The notes beneath the pieces are model-generated. The model was not told the origin of the DNA. It saw nothing but the letters and a program-made list of their open reading frames with translations, and did not search any database. A stretch of 38,359 nt of DNA from Rhizobium rhizogenes NBRC 13257 (GTDB lineage: Bacteria; Pseudomonadota; Alphaproteobacteria; Rhizobiales; Rhizobiaceae): contig NZ_BAYX01000031.1 of assembly GCF_000696095.1 (NCBI RefSeq), positions 1 through 38,359 of the forward strand, read 5' to 3'. Positions 1 through 8,103 of the stretch are shown one piece after another. The first letter of the stretch is position 1; each line of letters opens with the position of its first letter. A program made the position numbers and the translations under genes.

Positions 1-487
1 GATGGGGTCATGCGCTTGCGGGCGATCCCCTGTATATTGAGCAGTCGTTTCAATATCCTCCCTCGGCTTTCAAGGTATACTTCAAAAAGGATCATTGTCA
101 GGGGCAGACCAGTCACACTATGTGACGGTCGACGACACCGGCGCTCGACACTCCCATAATCCGTCTTACCCCGCAAAGAGGTCGGGAAAGGCCCCTACCC
201 TTCTAGGCTTGATCTAATATCAGTGGTCTTGATGGGGGTCGAACCCGCGACCCAGTTGTTGCAAAAGCCATCGGTCTGAAATTCCTCAAGAGCGGCCATC
301 AGCTTTGCCTGGTTGGAATGACCGATTTTGGGGCCGGCTGCTGACCGTCGGGTTTTATCCGCAAAGTCGTTGAAGCGGACGGCTGTTAGAGTAACCTCAC
401 TTTAGCGTACGATCCATGGCTGCCGTTCGTCCCTTCTACATTGTACGTCCTCTGTGATCCACGACTGAAGCTATCGCATTCGGTTTC
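1..487. other. Gene-poor left end
   Basis: I recognise no gene here. On the minus strand positions 401 to 195 form an open frame of 68 codons ending in TAG with no start codon. It reads like the tail of a protein (for example KIGHSNQAKLMAALEEF) but matches nothing I know, so it may be a gene remnant or chance. The stretch near 230-260 looks superficially like a tRNA T-arm on the minus strand but has no cloverleaf around it. Confidence 0.4.
112..126. repeat. Short perfect inverted repeat
   Basis: GTCACA, a 3-base spacer, then TGTGAC. It has the look of a small operator dyad, but no gene start lies next to it in the window, so its role is unknown. Confidence 0.35.
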
Positions 488-1309
488 TCAGACCTTTGCC
501 AGACGCATCTGGAAGAATTCAATGATTTCGTCTCTTGCTGCTATCGTTGGTTCCCCCGTCCCATCGATAAGGTGCTGTGTCACCGTGCTGTGTGGATATA
601 GAACGTGTTTAGCGAAAAAGGGCGCGACATCCCGGTTTGCTGCGCCGTCAGGCAGCGTGGTGGCCAGGAATTGGCTGCCAAGCGCATCGGCATAAGCAGC
701 AAACCGGGCTGCACGGCAAATCTGATCGCCTTCAAAGCGATAGGCAAGAACGGTTAAGTCTTCACGTTCAAGCCGGTCGCGGACAAGCTTCAATTCTTCA
801 GGGGAACTTTCAACGGCGTCAGGTTGATCCAAAGGTAAAGACGGCTGACACAGGACGGGAGCAAGCACTGAAGGCTCCAGCATCATGCTGAGTGCAAAGT
901 TTCCGGTGAAACACATTCCGATTGCGCCCACCCCAGGTCCGCCACATTCATCATGCGCTTTGCGCGCCAAACCTTTGAGCCATCGTGTAATCGGACTTGA
1001 CCCATTTCCGGCAAAGGCCCTGAATTCGGCGCTGACGCAAGCGCGTTGGAAAACTTTGACACCCTCCTCAGCCGATAGAACGGCGCCATCGCGGCCAAAA
1101 AGCGATGGCAGATAAACCGTGAAGCCCGCATCACGCACCCAACGGGAAAAACGGGCTACCTGCGGGCTGATCCCAGGCATCTCCGTCATCACAATCACTG
1201 CAGGACCATGGCCGGCAATCAATACCCGCTTTTCCACGTCATTGATGCTGTATACCCGCGCGATGAAATCATTGAGTGGATCGTCACTGGAAAGGTTTGT
1301 ATGTGCCAT
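488..1309 (-). CDS. Dienelactone hydrolase family protein
   Basis: A 273-residue alpha/beta hydrolase of the dienelactone hydrolase family, expected to be cytoplasmic. Family members hydrolyse lactones or esters through a Cys-Asp-His triad. The nucleophile elbow is visible as GMCFTG about halfway along, with Cys in place of Ser as in true dienelactone hydrolases. An Asp in FEGDQ and a His in LYPHS near the C-terminus fit the other triad members. The ATG at 1309 has a purine-rich stretch (GAGAGAA) upstream. It is divergent from an HxlR regulator with only 67 bases between them, so that regulator probably controls it. The substrate cannot be told from sequence; chlorocatechol-pathway partners are not present nearby, so a general ester or lactone detoxification role is equally possible. 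Confidence 0.85.
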   Translation of the reverse strand: MAHTNLSSDDPLNDFIARVYSINDVEKRVLIAGHGPAVIVMTEMPGISPQVARFSRWVRDAGFTVYLPSLFGRDGAVLSAEEGVKVFQRACVSAEFRAFAGNGSSPITRWLKGLARKAHDECGGPGVGAIGMCFTGNFALSMMLEPSVLAPVLCQPSLPLDQPDAVESSPEELKLVRDRLEREDLTVLAYRFEGDQICRAARFAAYADALGSQFLATTLPDGAANRDVAPFFAKHVLYPHSTVTQHLIDGTGEPTIAARDEIIEFFQMRLAKV

Positions 1310-1332
1310 ATTGTTCTCTCAAACTTTCCTAA

Positions 1333-1390
1333 TACCGAATTTTGAACTTAGCTGTTTTTGCTTTATCTGATACCGAATGTCAAACTCAGC
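1333..1390. promoter_or_regulatory. Direct repeats in the divergent promoter
   Basis: Two 20-base copies, 1333-1352 and 1371-1390, match at 16 of 20 positions. Both begin TACCGAAT and share AACT and AGC further on, and they lie 38 bases apart. They occupy the hydrolase/HxlR intergenic region, and the second covers the proposed HxlR start codon. This arrangement fits an operator for the adjacent HxlR protein; binding itself is inference. Confidence 0.5.
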
Positions 1391-1856
1391 CATGCCACCC
1401 AACGTCCGGCGCCGCGCGCCAATCCCCAAAGAGACTTGCCCCTTGGCCCTGTCCGCTGAAATTCTCGGCGATAAGTGGTCTCTCTTGATTATCCGCGAGG
1501 CTTTTTACGGGGTCGTGCGCTACGATGATATGCTGGCGGACATTGGCGCACCGCGATCCATGCTTACGGATCGATTGTCCAAGCTCGTCAACTTTGGGCT
1601 GTTGAAGAGAGAGCCCTATCAGGAGCCGGGCGAGCGCGTCCGACATGCCTATGTGCTGACTGGAAAAGGAAGGTCTTTGGGTCCTACCTTGATTGCATTG
1701 AGCCAGTGGGGAGAAGAGCACATTCTGCGAACGCCAGCGCCGGTCTATTTTGTTGAAAGAAGCAGCCAAACCTCGGTTCATCATGCGCTGATCAGCGATG
1801 CCGGAATTCCCATCGCGCTGAAAGACGTCGAGATCAAATTGCGAAACAGGGAGTAG
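1377..1856 (+). CDS. HxlR-family transcriptional regulator
   Basis: A 159-residue winged-helix regulator of the HxlR type. The family signature starts with the conserved Cys of CPLALSAEILGDKWSLLII, followed by the recognition segment with RSMLTDRLSKL and the wing around YVLTGKGRSL. HxlR proteins are dimeric repressors or activators that often respond to electrophiles through the N-terminal Cys, and they usually regulate the divergent neighbour, here a dienelactone hydrolase. The start is uncertain: ATG 1377 gives 159 residues, while ATG 1392 would remove five residues and free the second direct repeat from the coding region. Neither has a clear Shine-Dalgarno sequence. After residue 120 the tail has no recognised domain. 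Confidence 0.85.
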   Translation: MSNSAMPPNVRRRAPIPKETCPLALSAEILGDKWSLLIIREAFYGVVRYDDMLADIGAPRSMLTDRLSKLVNFGLLKREPYQEPGERVRHAYVLTGKGRSLGPTLIALSQWGEEHILRTPAPVYFVERSSQTSVHHALISDAGIPIALKDVEIKLRNRE

Positions 1857-2138
1857 AAATCAAACTCACGCCTGACAGCGCGGACATAAATTTCAGCAAT
1901 TCTTGCAATACGATCCTTCGTTTGCCTTTGGCCTCAGCGGCTTTCCGCTCAAATCGGTGAGTTGAATCTACAGCCTCGCCCCCAAAGCCGCCATTCATCC
2001 GCCCCGCAACAAACGACTGCTTCCCGCTGCTACTGAGATCTTTGATCAAGTTGCGACGAAGGTCCGTTTACAGCAAACATGGGCAAAAACTCGAACGACC
2101 GGCATGAAGGCGCAAAGCGGACGTTGAACACATTAGAA
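1857..2138. other. Intergenic stretch before the IS element
   Basis: No gene can be supported. A minus-strand frame of 71 codons (2049-1834) overlaps the 3' end of the HxlR gene and has only a chance-like Gly-rich segment. A plus-strand frame at 2079-2264 runs across the IS left end and is not convincing. Confidence 0.4.
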
Positions 2139-2159
2139 GGGAATTGGTGCAGGGATCAA
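2139..2159 (+). repeat. Left inverted repeat of the IS5-like element
   Basis: Matches the reverse complement of 3251-3271 at about 17 of 21 bases, with a core of TTGGTGC, one mismatch, GGGATCA. Confidence 0.7.
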
Positions 2160-2215
2160 ATTTCAACATTTTGCATCTATGCGGCCGGGATCGAAAATAG
2201 GTTGATTGAACCCGC

Positions 2216-3216
2216 ATGCCGCACAAACATAACGCCCCCCGCCGCCATCACATCGGTAAGATGAAGTTCAAAGTGACGAACTGGGCGGAGTACGAGGCGG
2301 GCCTTCGCCGCCGTGGCAGCATGACCCTTTGGATAACTCCGGACGCGCTGGCGGGCTAGGCACCCCCACGGCGCAAAACGCGCGGTGGCCAGCCTCTTTA
2401 TTCTGATCTGGCGATCGAAACCACGCTGATGCTGGGCATGGTATTCGGATTACGGTTACGCCAGAGCGAAGGGCTTTTGAGTTCGGTGCTTGATATGATG
2501 GTATTGGATTTGCCTGTGCCCGATCACACCACACTGAGCCGGAGGGCCAGGACTTGGAAGCTATCGGCCAGCAGCAACGACCGGCAGCATGTGGTGGACG
2601 GAACCATTCACGTTCTGGTCGACAGTACCGAGCTCAAGGTCTATGGCGCGGGCCAATGGCTGGAAGAAAAGCACGGAGCGAAGTCCCGGCGTGGCTGGCG
2701 AAAACTGCACCTAGCTGTTGATGCCGACAGTGGGGCGAGATTATTGCACATAGTCTGACAGATCAGGAAACAGGCGACGCCTCGCAGCTGGAACCTTTGC
2801 TGGATCAGATCGACGATGAGATCGACCAGTTCACTGCCGATGGCGCTTATGATGGCACTCCAACCTATAACGCTGTCCTGTGTCACAGCCCAGGCGCAAG
2901 GGTCGTCATTCCACCGCGCTTGAACGCGACTAAACAGCCCAACGCCCAGGCGTCCTGCCAGAGAGACTATCACATCGCATCCATCCTGGTTGATGGTCGG
3001 TTGAAATGGTAGGACGGCACCGGCTATGGCAAACGGGCTTTGGTTGAAACCGCGATGGGTCGATACAAAGGCGTTATTGGGCCGCGTTTGCGGGCTCGGT
3101 CATTCCTTGCTCAACAGACAGAGACTGCGATCGGGGTGGCCACTCTTAACCGAATGCTCGCCTGCGGACGTCCGAAATCCCTTCGTTGCCGAGCCTCGGC
3201 GGGAGCAACCAAATAA
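2216..3216 (+). pseudogene. IS5-family transposase, broken
   Basis: Starting at ATG 2216, the frame is intact to an amber codon at 2357-2359, continues in the same frame to 2758, then shifts at a run of four G (2732-2735), after which the correct reading is in another frame. A second amber codon lies at 3010-3012, and the reading ends at TAA 3214-3216. When repaired it gives about 330 residues, normal for the family. The DDE triad is still readable: Asp in LVDSTELKVY, Asp in TADGAYDG, and Glu in ALVETAMGRYK. Both nonsense codons are TAG, each one change from a Trp or Gln codon that would fit. The reading frame is otherwise well preserved, so the decay looks fairly recent. Confidence 0.85.
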
Positions 3217-3250
3217 GCAGGCCCATCAAAGACCAAATTCTGCACATTTC

Positions 3251-3271
3251 CTGATCCCCGCACCAACGCCC
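3251..3271 (-). repeat. Right inverted repeat of the IS5-like element
   Basis: Reverse complement of the left end with four mismatches. It lies 35 bases after the repaired transposase stop codon, typical spacing for an IS5-type element. Confidence 0.7.
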
Positions 3272-3329
3272 CCGCGGTGGAGATCGTTCACCACGTTCGG
3301 CACGTAGACAGCCGTTCGCTGCCTGATTG

Positions 3330-4823
3330 TCAATGAACAGCGGCGTACATGATCTTTTCCTCGGTCGCCGTCGTCGGCGCAAACTCCTCGACGATGCGTC
3401 CGGATCGCGATACCAGGATGCGATCGGAGAGGTTCATGACCTCTGGCAGGTAGGACGATATGACGAGAACCGCCAAGCCGCTGTCGGCAAGTTCATTTAT
3501 CAGTTGGTGTATCTCGGCTATCGCTCCCACGTCGACGCCGCGGGTGGGTTCGTCGAAGATTATCAGCTTGGGCTCCTGGACGAGAGCCTCGGCTATGACG
3601 ACCTTCTGCTGATTGCCGCCTGACAATTCGATGACCCTTGCATTGCTGTCGATCGCCTTGATGTTCAGACGCTTGATCCAGTTCTGCGCGACCGTTCGCA
3701 CTTCGCTCATCCTCACGACCGAGCTCTTGTTCAAATCCGCTCCGAGAAGGCTCGCGTAAATGTTATCCGCGATGCCCATCGTCTCGAAGAACCCCTCGAT
3801 TTTCCGGTCTTCCGTCACATAGACTATCCCGTCTTTCACCGCAGGCCGGGGAATGCGATAGCGGACCGTCTTACCGCCGAGTTTGATTTCACCGCCGTGA
3901 AAGAAGTTGCGCTTTTGAACACCCGCGACGATCTTGGCCGTCTCCGTTCGTCCGGACCCGATAAGGCCGAACATGCCTGTGACCTGGCCTTGATAAACCG
4001 AGAAGGAATTGTTGCGGACAAAGCTGCCCCACGACAGGTTCTGCACGCTGAGGACCTTGCGACCCGGCGGACGTACCCTACGGACTTCATGGTCGTAGAG
4101 CGTGCTGCTGAGGTCGCGGCCCACCATTGCGCGTATGATCTTGTCACGATCGAAATTTCTGGTCTCGTCAGTGACTACGAGACGTCCGTCGCGCAGGATC
4201 GTAATCCGGTCGGAAATCTCGAGCGCCTCTTCAAGCGCATGGCTGATGAACACCACCGACACCCCCCGCCCCTTAAGACGTTCGATAAGGGCGAAGAAGT
4301 GATGCTTCTCCTCAGGTGTGAGCGTGGCGGTCGGCTCGTCGAAGATGATGATGCGGGCGTTTTGACGGACGGCGCGCGCGATCTCGACCATCTGCTTTTT
4401 CGCCGCCCCGAGCGTGGATACCATGGCCCAGGGATCGACGTTGAAATTGAGAGACTGCAGAAACTGCTGCGCGGAGATGTAAAGACCTCGAAGTCTGTTG
4501 AAGAGCTTCTCGTCGCCGAGATAGAGGTTCTGCGCGACCGTCATCGATGGAACGAGGCTGGTCTCCTGAAATACCATGGCGATGCCCCTGGAGAGAGCCT
4601 CGGCTGGCGTCGAGAAGCTGACTGCCTGACCATCGAGCAGCATGGTGCCGCTCGTCAACGGGGTCACGCCGGCGATGACTTTGGTCATGGTGCTCTTTCC
4701 CGCGCCGTTCTCGCCGAGAAGCGCGTGGACCTCGCCCGCCCTGATGGTAAAGTCGACGTCGCTGATCGCGGTGATGCCGCGGTAGGCCTTCGTGACGCCG
4801 TGCAGTTCCACAAGATTTTGCAT
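3330..4823 (-). CDS. Sugar ABC transporter, RbsA-type double ATP-binding protein
   Basis: A 497-residue tandem ATPase of the ribose/galactoside (RbsA/MglA) class that powers uptake across the inner membrane. The first domain has Walker A GENGAGKST, the degenerate signature LGAAKKQMVEIA usual for this class, and Walker B IIIFDEPTATLT. The second has a degenerate Walker A (GLIGSGRTE) and a canonical signature ELSGGNQQKV with IIFDEPTRGVD. I place the start at ATG 4823 (MQNLVELHGV), 2 bases after the stop of the upstream propeller gene and behind a GGAAG ribosome site; a longer frame back to 4880 overlaps that gene and is unlikely. It is the last gene of the catabolic operon and should serve both permeases upstream (5914-8037 and 9139-10134). 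Confidence 0.92.
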   Translation of the reverse strand: MQNLVELHGVTKAYRGITAISDVDFTIRAGEVHALLGENGAGKSTMTKVIAGVTPLTSGTMLLDGQAVSFSTPAEALSRGIAMVFQETSLVPSMTVAQNLYLGDEKLFNRLRGLYISAQQFLQSLNFNVDPWAMVSTLGAAKKQMVEIARAVRQNARIIIFDEPTATLTPEEKHHFFALIERLKGRGVSVVFISHALEEALEISDRITILRDGRLVVTDETRNFDRDKIIRAMVGRDLSSTLYDHEVRRVRPPGRKVLSVQNLSWGSFVRNNSFSVYQGQVTGMFGLIGSGRTETAKIVAGVQKRNFFHGGEIKLGGKTVRYRIPRPAVKDGIVYVTEDRKIEGFFETMGIADNIYASLLGADLNKSSVVRMSEVRTVAQNWIKRLNIKAIDSNARVIELSGGNQQKVVIAEALVQEPKLIIFDEPTRGVDVGAIAEIHQLINELADSGLAVLVISSYLPEVMNLSDRILVSRSGRIVEEFAPTTATEEKIMYAAVH

Positions 4824-4825
4824 CT

Positions 4826-5917
4826 TCAGTCTTCCGTGATTGTCGGGTCCAAAGCCAGTAACTGGTTCGTCGCCGCGCATGAGACCACCACATTGCCGGC
4901 ATGTTCGACGGCGCTCGTTATGCCGTGCCGGTTGGCGTCTGCGCGGCTATGATAACTGGCGTTCGGATTGAAGTTCTCGTCGAGCCGCACCAGCAGGCCA
5001 TAAGACCTCGTCGGCGCCCAGGGTTTGACGATACCCAGGTGACGGACGCCTCCGCTTTGGACCGGCTCAAAGTAGTTCACGCCCGTCCTGAGGGAAGGCG
5101 CGACCCAATACTGTTCGTCGAGGGATTCAAGCATCGCCTTCCGGTAGCCGTCCTCGCGGAGCACGAACTCGATCAACTGGCGTCGGGGTGCGAAAATCGA
5201 AAGCCAATAGCCACCCTGGCCGCTTCGGAAGATCGCCCCGGGATAGCCGGGAAGGTCGTCGAGAACCACCGTGGCGTTCCCTCCAGCTGTCAACCGCAAA
5301 AGCCGGTGCCGCCAGCTTTCTGAAATCACAATATCGCCTGTCTCGGTGACCACCACCCCCGCCGGAAAGCCGAGGTCGCCCGCTATGCACTTGGCTTCGC
5401 CGTTCCGCAGGTCGACACGCCACACACTGCCGGAGCGGTTCTTCTCCATCAGATCGCGACACCACTTATCAGGGCCGTTGGAAGCAGAGCCGTTCGCCAC
5501 GACCAGGGTGTCGTCGCTCTCGAAAGCGATCGCCGCAGGGCAGTTCCTCGGCAATTGGCTTGAGAGAAGCTCCTTGAATTCGCCGTTTGCCGTGCAGAGC
5601 AGAATTGCCTTGCCCGCCACCCCGACAGCCAACTTTCCCGATTCGTGAGCGGCGATCGCCGATATCGGGCCACCACAATCGTGGATGTGCTGGGGCTCGG
5701 AGTTCGGATCGAGCACGAACAATTCTGCGCCCCGGCTGAAAAAGACGTGGCGGCCGTCGGAGGCCAAATTACCAACTGGCTTATCGCCTCCATCCCACAT
5801 GACTGGAGCGCCGTTCAGCAGGTTGTTCGGCTTCAACGCGCCGTCCATCGAAGGCACTGTAACCGCCGCTTCGCCGGAGCCGCGGAAGTTGTCGATCCAT
5901 TTGCGAATGGAGATCAT
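4826..5917 (-). CDS. SMP-30/strictosidine-synthase-like beta-propeller protein
   Basis: A 363-residue protein with the repeating blade pattern of the SMP-30/gluconolactonase/strictosidine-synthase-like superfamily. Recognisable blades include FPAGVVVTETGDIVISESW and LPGYPGAIFRSGQGGYWLS, the latter close to the LPG(Y/F)PDNI blade of the plant-type subfamily. No signal peptide is visible, so it is probably cytoplasmic. Family members hydrolyse sugar lactones or related esters with a bound metal. It overlaps the upstream permease-propeller gene by an ATGA and is followed at 2 bases by the ATPase, so all three are translationally linked. It is related to the propeller fused to the upstream permease, suggesting duplication followed by division of roles. 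Lactonase activity is inferred from family and context. Confidence 0.75.
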   Translation of the reverse strand: MISIRKWIDNFRGSGEAAVTVPSMDGALKPNNLLNGAPVMWDGGDKPVGNLASDGRHVFFSRGAELFVLDPNSEPQHIHDCGGPISAIAAHESGKLAVGVAGKAILLCTANGEFKELLSSQLPRNCPAAIAFESDDTLVVANGSASNGPDKWCRDLMEKNRSGSVWRVDLRNGEAKCIAGDLGFPAGVVVTETGDIVISESWRHRLLRLTAGGNATVVLDDLPGYPGAIFRSGQGGYWLSIFAPRRQLIEFVLREDGYRKAMLESLDEQYWVAPSLRTGVNYFEPVQSGGVRHLGIVKPWAPTRSYGLLVRLDENFNPNASYHSRADANRHGITSAVEHAGNVVVSCAATNQLLALDPTITED

Positions 5918-8037
5918 TGGTGGCCCGCCTTGTAGAAGTCACGGTCGACGAAGTTCGAGTTGGCGTTCGGAAGCGGTATCCGGCCCAGGCGGTTGTTGTA
6001 GATGCCGCCGAGATAAAGATGCCCCTTGTGTTCGCGCATCGAGGTGATCATCGGGTGCTTTTCGCCCGTCGTGTCCCAGAGGGCGCCCGTCACGGTTCCA
6101 TCGAGATCGATTTTGACAACGCATCCCGTGTTGATGTTCGGGTGGAGCCATTCGTCAAACGGAATACGCTGCGCCATGCGCTTGCGGAATCCCGGCATGC
6201 GGCAGGCAAGATCGAGAGCGGGCGTCCTCATTCCGACGAGCGCGATCCAGAAACAACCATCCGACGAACGCCTGATATTGTCCGGATAGCCCGGAAGCGT
6301 GTCCGTCACGATCTCCACCGTGCCTTTCTTCGGCCCGGCAAACCAGTAGCGGTTGATGCGGCAAAGCCACGACTCGGCGAATAGCAGCGACTCCCCGTCC
6401 CCGGTCATGCAGACGCCGTTCGGGAACCCGCGTTTGGGCAGCACCGTTCGCGAGGAGCCGTCCTTGGGATCGTAGCAGATCAGGCGCCCGTTGCCGCGCA
6501 TTTCGAGCGCGTCGACCGTCCAATCATGCATGTCGTAACGGATCGTCGCCTCGCTGAAGTAGATTTTGCCGTCTGGAGCGAAGTCCATGTCGTCTGCTAG
6601 GCGCATACGGCTGTCGTCGATCACGGAGAACCAGCTGCGGTTGGTCTCGTCGGACAGCTTCACGACCTCCCTGTTCTTGGTGACCTTGTAGAGGCCCATT
6701 CCGCCGACACAGCTGTGCAGCTCGCCATCGCCGCTCATGTGGACCGCGAGAGGCTGGCCACCGATGTGAACATAGACCTCGTGGCGCTGGTAATCGGGCG
6801 CGAAAAACCTGAGAATGTCCCCGTGGCGCGACCCGGTGTAGAGGTTATCATCCTCGTCGAACGCGATGTCCTCCGCGCCGTCGACGACGTCCAGTCCAAT
6901 AGGCTCCGACCTATAGAGCGCGTCGTTGACCTGGTAGGGCGAGCCCGGTCCCGGCACCTTGTATTCCATAGGCGGCAGGATGCCGTAGGTCGGCGAGACG
7001 TAAACGCGGGAAAGGAGCTTGTAGCGGTTCTTGACCCACTTCACGTCGATGCCGACTGCCAGCAGCATGACAGCGCCTAGCACCAAGGAATTCGACCCCG
7101 TCGGCAGTTGAAGGCGGAGCAAGCCATTGGTCAGAAGCACGACGACAATGGTGCCGAGCAAAGCCTTGGCAACGGAACCCCGGCCCCCACCCAGGCTGAT
7201 GCCGCCCAGCACCGCGGCGGTCAGCGCCGTGATCTCGGTACCCACGCCCACGTCAGACCCGACGCTGGTGAGGCGGGAGGCATAGAAGAGGCCTGCGATG
7301 CTCGTCATGAAGCCAGAGATGACGTAGGTCATGCAGACGGTCCGCCGGACCGAGATGCCTGCGTTGTGAGCTGAACGTCTGGAGCCGCCGACCGAAAGGA
7401 CATGCCATCCAAACCGCATGCGTGTCATCACGATGTGCACGATGAGGGCGAAAACGAGCGACGCGGCGAAATTGACCGGGATTCCCAGTACGAAACCGAT
7501 GCCCATGAAGTCCCAGGCGGCGGAGTCGGCGAAAGCCAACCCGATCTTGCGCCCGTAGGCAAGGCCGAGCGTGTCGACGATCGCCCGTATGATGATGAGC
7601 ATGGCCAGAGTCGTCAGAAACGCACGCAGGCGCAGGTAGCCGATCAGCACACCGTTGATCAGCCCGACCAGGCAACCGACGAGCATCACCGTGGGAATCA
7701 CGGCGTAGAGCGGCCAATGGAACATGTTCATGAGCGCGAGCGCCACGAAATTCGTCAGCGCCATCGTCGAGCCAACGCTCAGGTCGATGCCGCCGGCCAT
7801 CATGACGATCATCAGGCCGAGAACGATGAAACTGATCTCGCCAAGCTGGCGGGAGATGTCGAGAAGGTTGCCCATCGACATGAAGCCCGGCAGGATGACG
7901 GAATACACAGAAAGAACGAGCACGAGGAATATGGCCGGGATAGCAGTGTCGATCCAGCTCTTGGAAAGGATTTCCCCAACGATATGGTCGGGGAACAATC
8001 GATATCGCAAACGCGACAGGACATCACCGTTCTGCAT
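5914..8037 (-). CDS. ABC permease fused to SMP-30/strictosidine-synthase-like propeller
   Basis: A 707-residue fusion. Residues 1 to about 335 form an RbsC-type sugar permease: several hydrophobic helices, the MMAGGIDLSVGS segment and the cytoplasmic loop GGISLGGGRGSVAKALLG typical of the family. After a short linker (near PPMEYKVPGPGSPYQV, about residue 345) the rest is a beta-propeller with blades such as FPNGVCMTGDGESLLFAESW and LPGYPDNIRRSSDGCFWIA. Ordinary RbsC permeases end near residue 330. The reading frame crosses the junction with no stop, so the fusion is seen directly. The C-terminus of such permeases is usually cytoplasmic, which would place the propeller where substrate emerges; that is inference. 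It sits between the binding protein and a second propeller, overlapping the latter by ATGA. Confidence 0.88.
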   Translation of the reverse strand: MQNGDVLSRLRYRLFPDHIVGEILSKSWIDTAIPAIFLVLVLSVYSVILPGFMSMGNLLDISRQLGEISFIVLGLMIVMMAGGIDLSVGSTMALTNFVALALMNMFHWPLYAVIPTVMLVGCLVGLINGVLIGYLRLRAFLTTLAMLIIIRAIVDTLGLAYGRKIGLAFADSAAWDFMGIGFVLGIPVNFAASLVFALIVHIVMTRMRFGWHVLSVGGSRRSAHNAGISVRRTVCMTYVISGFMTSIAGLFYASRLTSVGSDVGVGTEITALTAAVLGGISLGGGRGSVAKALLGTIVVVLLTNGLLRLQLPTGSNSLVLGAVMLLAVGIDVKWVKNRYKLLSRVYVSPTYGILPPMEYKVPGPGSPYQVNDALYRSEPIGLDVVDGAEDIAFDEDDNLYTGSRHGDILRFFAPDYQRHEVYVHIGGQPLAVHMSGDGELHSCVGGMGLYKVTKNREVVKLSDETNRSWFSVIDDSRMRLADDMDFAPDGKIYFSEATIRYDMHDWTVDALEMRGNGRLICYDPKDGSSRTVLPKRGFPNGVCMTGDGESLLFAESWLCRINRYWFAGPKKGTVEIVTDTLPGYPDNIRRSSDGCFWIALVGMRTPALDLACRMPGFRKRMAQRIPFDEWLHPNINTGCVVKIDLDGTVTGALWDTTGEKHPMITSMREHKGHLYLGGIYNNRLGRIPLPNANSNFVDRDFYKAGHQ

Positions 8038-8103
8038 GAACTCACCCGCTCTGAAATTTTAAGATTCGGTGGCGGGCGTTTCCGCCGCCACCGCCGCGAC
8101 GAT

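Larger units (their letters stand above)
2139..3271 (+). mobile_element. Decayed IS5-family insertion sequence
   Basis: About 1.13 kb bounded by imperfect inverted repeats. The left end reads GGG then TTGGTGCAGGGATCA (2139-2159). The right end, read on the minus strand from 3271, reads GGG then TTGGTGCGGGGATCA. They match at about 17 of 21 positions. Inside is one transposase reading frame broken by two amber codons and one frameshift. No convincing target duplication remains next to the ends. The element is inactive by itself. The IS427-like subgroup is a guess from the GGG termini and the single DDE frame. Confidence 0.75.

Noticed and set aside
225..262. tRNA-like segment on the minus strand (GGGTTCGA-like T-arm).
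   Set aside because: Flanking bases do not form acceptor, D or anticodon stems, and the T-stem itself does not pair fully.
1834..2049. Minus-strand frame with a GRMNGGFGG segment, vaguely like a molybdenum-enzyme or TetR fragment.
   Set aside because: Too short, overlaps the HxlR gene end, and the resemblance is limited to a few glycines.
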